Assembly (NCBI GenBank): GCA_951848785.1
Contig: CATOUR010000107.1
Location: 1,240,001-1,304,000 of the forward strand
Direction of reading: 5' to 3'
Length of the DNA: 64,000 nucleotides
Source of the DNA: Callosobruchus maculatus
Lineage: Eukaryota; Arthropoda; Insecta; Coleoptera; Chrysomelidae
The notes below the pieces were generated by a model. It had not been told where the DNA came from. It was given only the letters and a program-made list of their open reading frames with translations, and ran no database searches. A program made the position numbers and the translations under genes. Shown here piece by piece: positions 57,159 to 64,000 of this stretch. Every line of letters starts with the position of its first letter. The first letter of the stretch is position 1.

Positions 57159-57920
57159 TAATAGGCAAGACAGGTTTCGGACGGACCTAAAACAGTGTAT
57201 TATGCCGCTAAGTCTTTCTTTCACAGGTCAATGGACAGCCTATTATGAATACAACAAATTTTTCAGTTTTACAACCCCCCAACCACCCCCATTTCAGCCC
57301 CACCCAAAAAAGTAGAAAATAATCAGGAGCATTCAAAACACCCAAAAACGAAATTTGAAGAATTGAAATTTTTTTGCTTTTTACTAATTACTCCGCCGCC
57401 CATGCACCGACTTCCAAAATTATATGAGCATTACCTATTGTATATCGCTAACCAAATTTCATCAACAATCGAACAATCCATGCAGCATTTACGAAGCTAG
57501 AAAAACACCAACAGACAAACAGATCAACAGACAGACAGGCCGACCGACACACAGACAGACCGACAGACCGACAGACCGACACCAGGAGGTGGGTGCTTCT
57601 AGGTAAGTATTTTCAAACCTTCTTTTTTATTCCTTCAATGTGTTTTGACTTCATTATTGATTGCTTTTAGAATTTCTGATATCCTTACACATGCTAACAT
57701 ACCTTATTATTTTTCCTAAAATTAACTGCCCCTTTTGGGTACAGGCAAAAGCTTTTCATTCTGTTTACAGTATTTTGTGTAACCGAAAAATGCGTGGAAG
57801 GTATCATGTCAAACTACTTGCGATAGACATAGACCGACGGAAATCATGGGATTAATCGAAATTGCAAATTTTTCCAAACACAATACCTACTCATTACTCC
57901 CCTCACCTACATTTGGAAGT

Positions 57921-59473
57921 CCAAAGCTTAAGCAGCACCTAGCGAGATCTTTTCAGGAAATGTCGTCCGACCAAAAAGTAACACTAGACAAATAAAACTA
58001 AAGTATTAAAGCTAATACGCTGTACGAGTCATTAAATTTATATGTTAGTGTTTAGTATTTTTGGATATGCATTAGGCTGTATGTCACACTCTAGCAATTG
58101 TTCAATGGACTGAACGGGCGTAGATGAACGTCCTATTTACAATATTAAGGCATCTACGTAGGCAGCTATTTTCTACCACAAGAAACGCTCAACGCAAAAA
58201 CCGATCATTACTGACTGCTCTACTAATTATAATGGTCAGTTGCGGTGCATGATAATAGAGTGAAAGTTGTCGCACTATTTAGACTCGGCATTATCATTTT
58301 TATGGAAACATTATGATTTATATGTAAATTGAATATTATTGAAAGCTTATAAAGGAAATACATACCAGATAAATCTTTCGTTGTTACAGAAATCCAGTTT
58401 AAAAACAAAAAAATAATTAATGAACATTTGGATTTTCTACACAGGGTTGGTCACAGAAATTGCCGGTATACTTTTTTGACTGACTTCTAAACAAATAAAC
58501 GGTTAACCAAATTTCCTGAAAATTCTGTAGCTTTTCTCCAAGTTGTAATCGAAACGTTAGGAAACTGTCTATTAAGTAATTATGCTTGGATGCCTGCACT
58601 ACAAAATAATAGTTTTCAACATTTTAACACGTTGACTGCCGCCATAAGGACCTTAAAGTTATTCCTCAGAGGCCATAGTGGAAGATTCATAGTTTTGGTG
58701 AAGCATGATTGAGACCACCGGTGATGCTCACGGCTCACGGCATCATCCGATGAAAATTTTTTCGTGAACCACCGGTGGCGGTGATGCTCATGGCAGAAAT
58801 CAGTTTCTGGGGTGACCATTATATAGCCGCATATACCTGTATGCGTAATGGTGGTTGCCTACACTTTATAATAGTAGATTTAAAACAAGAGGACTGAGGT
58901 AGTGAGCGAGTGAGCCTAGTGAAACGTAAAAGCTACCCCGCCACCTGTTCACTAACATCTAAACTACGTGAACACTCTTGATCTCTTGTTGACTTTTATC
59001 TCTGACTGTACTTATGTACGAATATCGTGAATTCGTAAATACAATTTTTCGACTACTTCCCAGAAACTTGAGGGCCTTGAGGCGGTTGTATTTATTTTTA
59101 CAATGTGAGTACTCCGTATAGGAAACATTTTTCTAAACTACCTGTAATAGGTACCCCGCATATTAATTTGATGTTCCCATACATTTCAGGTTATGACGTT
59201 TTGTTCCTCACTCAACACAAGGACCTCGAAATACCACAAATTGCCGCTAGAGGTTAATTTTGCGATACGCCGAACTCTTGAACGTCTGAACGCTCTGTTT
59301 CAACGCCAAAAAATCCACCAACCTCTGAAGTTCCCGAGCCGGCGTCTGTAATATCTATATTTGTGCACTTTTTATACCCACCATATGAGCCTGCCCTTCA
59401 GGCTCCATTAGGTAAGCTGAATTTCAAGGTCTTTAGCTGTACTGGTATATAGTTGATTTTTAGATATTCCAGC
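57921..59473. other. Region upstream of the putative gene
   Basis: Lower repeat content. TTTTAACACGTTGACTGCCG at 58620-58640 resembles piggyBac-type element starts, but no mate was found. 59220-59340 is CpG-richer and could be 5' untranslated exon or promoter. A pyrimidine-poor acceptor-like GATTTTTAG ends at 59463, just before the proposed start codon. No promoter motif is called. Confidence 0.35.
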
Positions 59474-60097
59474 ATGTCAGACACTGAACAGACATCCCAA
59501 CCAGATCCAGACATCCCTCAGCCAGTAGTAGCAGCGGACTGTAGCATCTCTGAGTCCCTTGGAGATGAGTCTGGTGAAACAACTGATCAAACAACACCAT
59601 GTGAGGAATCTGCTTGCACCTTGGACACTGATGTCAGCTTGACAGATGCCCCTGAGACAAGTCAGAGTCCCTTTGATCCTGAGAAAACAATTGATGATGA
59701 CAGCTCAGAGAAAACAAGCCTGAGAGACAGGAAGTCTCGAGAACTGAAGTTGTTGCTAGCCCTTTCAAAAGAGGCTAATCTTACCACTAACATCTCACAC
59801 AAGAGAAAACATCTCCAAACACAAAGGTTGAGGGAGTATAAAAATGCATCTTTGGAGGCTGAGAGGAAAGTTTCAAAGCAACCTAGTGATAATAAGAACA
59901 TTAAGTTTCCAGTGACTGCAGAGGCTGAATTAGAACAGGTTGAACAAATGGAGGTGAATGTAGCCAGTGGAAGCCCTAATTCTGCTAGCAAAATAATAAA
60001 AAGGAAAAGAGACAGTGAATGCAGTACACCAGGGGGAGCCACTGAGGATGCTGTCAAAAGGAATAGGAAAATCACTGGTGAAATTAAAATGTTTAAG
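59474..60097 (+). CDS. Coding exon of an unrecognised, probably nuclear protein
   Basis: 208 codons from the ATG at 59474 to the AAG|GTAAAT donor at 60097/60098, ending in phase 0. An in-frame ATG at 59453 is less likely because an acceptor-like TTTTTAG lies between the two. Residues 1-80 are strongly acidic, rich in S/T, with no Arg and only two Lys. Residues 84-102 (LRDRKSRELKLLLALSKEA) could form a basic-hydrophobic helix. Residues 110-145 are basic. KRKR at 176-179 and KRNRK at 195-199 look like nuclear localisation signals. The balanced codon use, absence of repeat matches and exact donor mark a real exon. I do not recognise the family. Only the N-terminal part lies in the window, so catalytic domains may follow beyond 64000. 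Confidence 0.72.
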
Positions 60098-60103
60098 GTA
60101 AAT
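60098..60103 (+). promoter_or_regulatory. Splice donor
   Basis: AAG|GTAAAT at the end of the 208-codon exon. An in-frame stop follows 8 codons later, as expected for an intron. Confidence 0.7.
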
Positions 60104-61590
60104 AAATCAAGATATTTTTAGTAATGCATGTTATTTGATAGCTTCATTACATTTTATAATTGTGTTACACAACACTGTATGGTGTGCATTTATGTTCCTA
60201 ACCTATATCAGCTTAGCAACCATATCATCATCATGATTGAATATGCATGCCTTTTAAAAGTTCATATAGAATAATAATTCTCATAGGAAATAGTGCTTCT
60301 GAACATAAGTAGAACAGCTACATTGGTGAACATTTTGAAGATGTTCAAATAGTGTAATTTTTAACCTAAACTCACACCCTTGAGGTAGAGTTTAGATCAT
60401 ATCTTTGTAGTTTCTATTAAAGCTCATACTTTAGAATGGCAGGGTATATCATCCATGCTTTTTTGTCAAATCTGTATACTCTTTGTGAGGGTGGACATTT
60501 TTGTGTACCCTTACTTTTGAGAAAATTGTTATAACTGTACCTTTTTTACTAGTTGCTCAACAATTATTTAAATGTTATTAAGGCATTAGTAACCAAATTA
60601 CCATCAAAATCTGGGTATATTGAAATAAAGAGCTGTTTTTGTTTATCAAAGATATTGTTAGCTTGTTGTGGCTGTATGTTTCGTACGAACAAGGTCACTT
60701 CTAGAAGGCTAAGCCTTCAAGAGACACACTCATTCTGACAATAATAGACAATCTGAGGCCTAAGCCTAAGGCGCATATGCTTCCATTACTTTTTTACTAG
60801 GTTCATTGGTTAAATATGTTACATCAGTGAAAATCTGAATATAAAAATTTTGCAGATGTAGGTAATATGAGTAAAAAAAGATACCTGACATAGCATCTAT
60901 AACAATGTATTATTTATTACTGAGGTAAAAAACCTAATTTGACTGATCCAAAATTTCATTTCACACTTTCTCAGAACTTCAGAAATGTGTTCTTTTTTTA
61001 ATTGTGTCTTTACACATGTTCACATAAAATAAGTTAAATAGACTGTCCCAATCAGCAAGTCTATCACTTATCATAAGGTCAACTCTAAAAGAAATTTTGT
61101 AAGTATTGAAAACAAATAAATTGGAATATGCAAGAACAACACATGTCCATTTTTTTCAAAATGTGTTTGCGCTTAAAAAATCACATCTACAGAAATAAAT
61201 ACATCATACTTTTATGTCCAACTAATAATAATAATGATAAAGGATAAGCTTTTAATGAATTTACAGTTAAACAAAAAAATTAAGTATGTAGGTAAATTCT
61301 TGTTTGCTTCTACCAAAAGTAGTTTTTTTAACATGTGCGTATATACCAATTCTGGTTCTTGTTAACTTGAACAACAAACAACATTGCACAATATATGTAT
61401 ACAGATAATAGATATAGACCTCTGTAAGTAACATCTGTGTTACTTATAGCTGCTAGAATTAATGTAATACCACAGAGTTGAACACCACAAATTCGGTGGT
61501 AATACTCCACCTTCCTGAGATGTTCAAGTTTTAAGACTGTAGTTGAGCTACATTTGTAAAATAAGGATTTGGAAAAAATTGTATTTGTGC

Positions 61591-61910
61591 CTTAGACAAG
61601 GAAAGAGAGAGGACGGAACGAGCGACTGACATTTCTGTTACCAAATGGCACCAAAAATGTACCAAAGCGTCATTAAATTTACCTGAGATACGTGATTCCT
61701 GGCTCCTTCCTGCTGCTGTGGCTTTTGCAACCGTTAGCTGTACACCCTGCCATTATACACACCACAATATTTTACAATGATTGGTCATAAAAATGCTAAA
61801 TATCATAAAAAAATATGTTGACAGCTGTCAAATAGCTATTCATTTTCGGTCACCTCTAATTCATAAGCATCAAACGGGCGTGCGGTATCCCCTCTCTTTC
61901 CTTATCTAAG
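61591..61910. mobile_element. hAT-like MITE in the putative intron (320 bp)
   Basis: Ends CTTAGACAAGGAAAGAGAG and, reversed, CTTAGATAAGGAAAGAGAG. Perfect 8-bp flanks ATTTGTGC (61583-61590, 61911-61918). The termini are unlike the CAG-type hAT ends elsewhere in the window. No coding frame. Confidence 0.88.
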
Positions 61911-64000
61911 ATTTGTGCAATGTCTCTTATGTAGTTTCAGATGATATTTTTTGAATCAAATGCTATTGATGAATTTTTGGTTTCCACTTTCAGCATTTTG
62001 GTTAGATGGATATTTTATTTGTAAGGATTTTTATATTATCAACTTAAATAAATGCAATCTATATGATTAAATTTGTTGGGTATGATAGGTGTGCTACAGT
62101 ATTCAGAAACTCCTTAAGTCTCTGCCTTATCTCCATTACATTTCCAGCTTTATCATGAATTTACACTTGTTCGTACTAAATATAGCTATAGTTGATAACA
62201 CACTGTTTTGTAAATCATTTATAAATAGTGGTAAAAAATTACTGTGGATAGTTTTTGATAATCTACTTGAACAACAATTGTCTTATGTAGTAGAAATACT
62301 AGTGTTTGTTATATGCTGAATAAAAATAATGAGCATATTGCTTCGGTCTGCATTCTAAAGTAGAGTGGAGATTGGATAGTTTAATTCTTCATATAGATGT
62401 TATTAGATCATACTGCTGATTTAATTGGACATTTCTGTTCTGACATGTTATACTAGGATTGCTATATTTTCTTAGAAAATTTACTTGAAGTTTCATGTTT
62501 TCAACCATAAAGTAAAAAACAGAATCTATGACAAATATCATTTATCGAGTTCCATTATTAACACAAAATAGATACAGAAATGTACATACACTTGACATGC
62601 ATATAATCAACTAGAGGTTGATGTAAGAGTACCTGGTGGAACCATTGGTTTTTTTAACAGTAATAATTACATTGGGGTGGGTTTTTCCTTGATGTGACCC
62701 ATCTCACAAGTATTATACTGTAGTGTTATACTGACGTTTATTGTAATTTATGGAAATTTGTGTTAGCCACATAATCTATAGGCATATAGAACATTCTATA
62801 TTAATACAAAATTGTTATTTTATATAAGATAGAGGCATTATTGCTGTAACTTTGACAACATAACATTCAATTTATAAGATAAATCCACTTTTTAATGTTC
62901 ACACTTATTGTAGATGTACTAATGTTTAAATATGTATCGTTTTTGTCCAAACTGCGGGACTATCTCACAAAAACTGCTACATGTTAGCACTGGCGTAACT
63001 AGCCGTCTGACCTGGGGGATGGGGGGGCTGTTATTGTGACCTGGAACAAGACAAATATAAGTTCACTTTGAAAAGTACAAATACGATTTTTTTGAACACT
63101 GAGAGGTCAATCTATATAATTTCTACTCAATGCCATTTGAATTGGTTAAACCAGCGACGGCACCATAACTCATAGTGCTGTTTTTTTAGTGGATCACATT
63201 GGGATATAGCCAGTTAGCCACATATTAAAATGGTACAAAGTACCATTGATTCAGGGGCTGTATTCATATTTAAACATACTTAATTCTATTGCAAATGTAG
63301 TAAATGTTTATACTTCTAGTAATTTTACTAGGGGGGGGGGGGGCAGGGCTAGGCCTAATATAGTTATGTGCCTTCATGTCATTACTGTTTACCTTTTGCT
63401 TCATTCTGTGCTTTGTTTTCCTATACACCTATGCAGTATTGTTGTTTTTACGGTTGTATGAAATGAGTTGGAATTAATACCTGTTTTTTATTATTATTAT
63501 TTAAGTTTGTAGAAAAGATATACAATAGTGGAGGTTGAGTATTATTCATATGTATAACAGTGCTTCTTGATCCAGTGATTTGTTTTTAAAAGTGGAGTAC
63601 AGTGCTGTTATAAATTTCTTTGGCCGGTTCAAAGCTTAGAGGAGAATGCTGTCCTTTTGTCGTCTGGGTAGTTTCTTTAAACAAAATAGTAACTTTCTTG
63701 AAGATGACCTATGGCTAGAGCAGCCGATATAAATAATGGCTCCAAATTTCTAAAAACTAGTGTTTGAAAATGTAGTATCAGATGCAACCATTCTCAGAAT
63801 TTTTGACACTAATAATGACTAAGGCTAGCCCAAACTGGCCTCAAAAACAACCACGCGTTTTTCGACCTCTATACTGCAGACAAATGTGATTTTTTGAGTC
63901 GAATGGTTAGTGAACGTGAATCTGTAGTTCATCATTATGAATCAAACTCCCAACAGAACTCTATACAGTGATCTGAGAAGAATCGGAGTGCTTAATTCGT

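Larger units (their letters stand above)
54499..57920 (-). mobile_element. Helentron-like non-autonomous element, copy H4, with nested palindrome
   Basis: Reverse orientation. 3' hairpin AGTCAAGTTGATTGACT at 54501-54517, then ACTTCCCACAC at 54522. The 5' end is decayed near 57890-57920 (CTCCCCTCACCTACATTTGG). It carries TCACAGGTCAATGGACAG and a GTCN-type microsatellite (reverse, 57510-57583). It is interrupted by 54983-57158. Confidence 0.65.
60098..64000 (+). other. Probable long first coding intron
   Basis: Starts GTAAATAAATC. AT-rich, without a second convincing exon. Open frames at 60553, 62089 and 63246 lack recognisable motifs and good splice sites. The only clear feature is the MITE at 61591-61910. 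A CACTGGCGTAACTAG string at 62991 resembles a hAT end, and a G-run lies at 63331-63343, but no paired terminus was found. Confidence 0.5.

Noticed and set aside
57424..57606. Open frame with repeated Arg-Gln-Thr/Asp codons
   Set aside because: It is the translation of the reversed GTCN microsatellite in copy H4, not a gene.
58620..58660. piggyBac-type terminus TTAACACGTTGACTGCC
   Set aside because: Only one end is visible and no TTAA-flanked mate could be found in the window.
59662..60075. 137-codon minus-strand frame
   Set aside because: Shadow of the plus-strand exon 59474-60097. Its leucine/serine-rich translation follows from the acidic/basic codons opposite.
60553..62319. Second coding exon of the gene starting at 59474
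   Set aside because: Open frames at 60553 and 62089 lack good splice acceptors and show no continuation of composition, so exon 2 is probably beyond the window.
62991..63350. hAT element starting CACTGGCGTAACTAG
   Set aside because: No matching right end or 8-bp duplication found, so it is left as a note in the intron entry.

Overview
The window looks like a gap-poor stretch of an insect nuclear genome. It is AT-rich, carries no bacterial-type operons, and is built almost wholly from eukaryotic mobile elements: Penelope-like elements, non-LTR retrotransposons, Tc1/mariner and hAT DNA transposons, TA-type MITEs ending in TACAGGGTG, long fold-back elements, and a Helentron-like non-autonomous family with GTCY-type microsatellites. 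A beetle or similar repeat-rich insect is my best guess, from resemblance of the element set only. No species can be read from the sequence.

Layout. 0-12 kb: Penelope-like endonuclease relics (281-721, 5583-5965, 7465-7655 plus 9516-9780), a 1.7-kb hAT element with a perfect 8-bp target duplication (1477-3187), non-LTR remnants (3830-4748, 6845-7443), a 1.86-kb palindromic element (7660-9515) inside a Penelope copy, and several MITEs. 12-18 kb: a ~480-bp repeat family split by a 5'-truncated LINE (13100-16880), itself split by a 1.6-kb fold-back (13409-15025) with a tRNA-like unit in each arm. 18-36 kb: a Helentron-like copy, non-LTR RT relics on both strands, a mariner-type HTH relic in a small inverted-repeat element, a hAT holding a second palindrome (25799-27473), a Tc1 transposase relic split by a hAT MITE (28171-29372), and an RNase H-bearing LINE tail (30124-31068). 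36-41 kb: a Helentron-like copy in the ~480-bp repeat, containing ~107 copies of an 8-bp unit and a 2.18-kb palindrome. 41-58 kb: mariner relics, related hAT MITEs, a cluster of 22 GCATGC palindromes (44951-46330), two more Helentron-like copies, a second copy of the 1.86-kb palindrome (51408-53132) and another 2.18-kb palindrome (54983-57158).

From about 58 kb rightward repeats thin out. The only credible host gene is here: a 208-codon exon (59474-60097) of an unrecognised, probably nuclear protein. It ends at a clean GTAAAT donor, and what follows is probably a long intron running past the window edge, with a 320-bp hAT-like MITE inside (61591-61910).

The main result is insertion order. 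Target duplications and rejoined reading frames give nested histories three and four levels deep. Most coding remnants are broken by stops, frameshifts or insertions. No intact autonomous element is present, and nothing suggests a cooperating set of genes.
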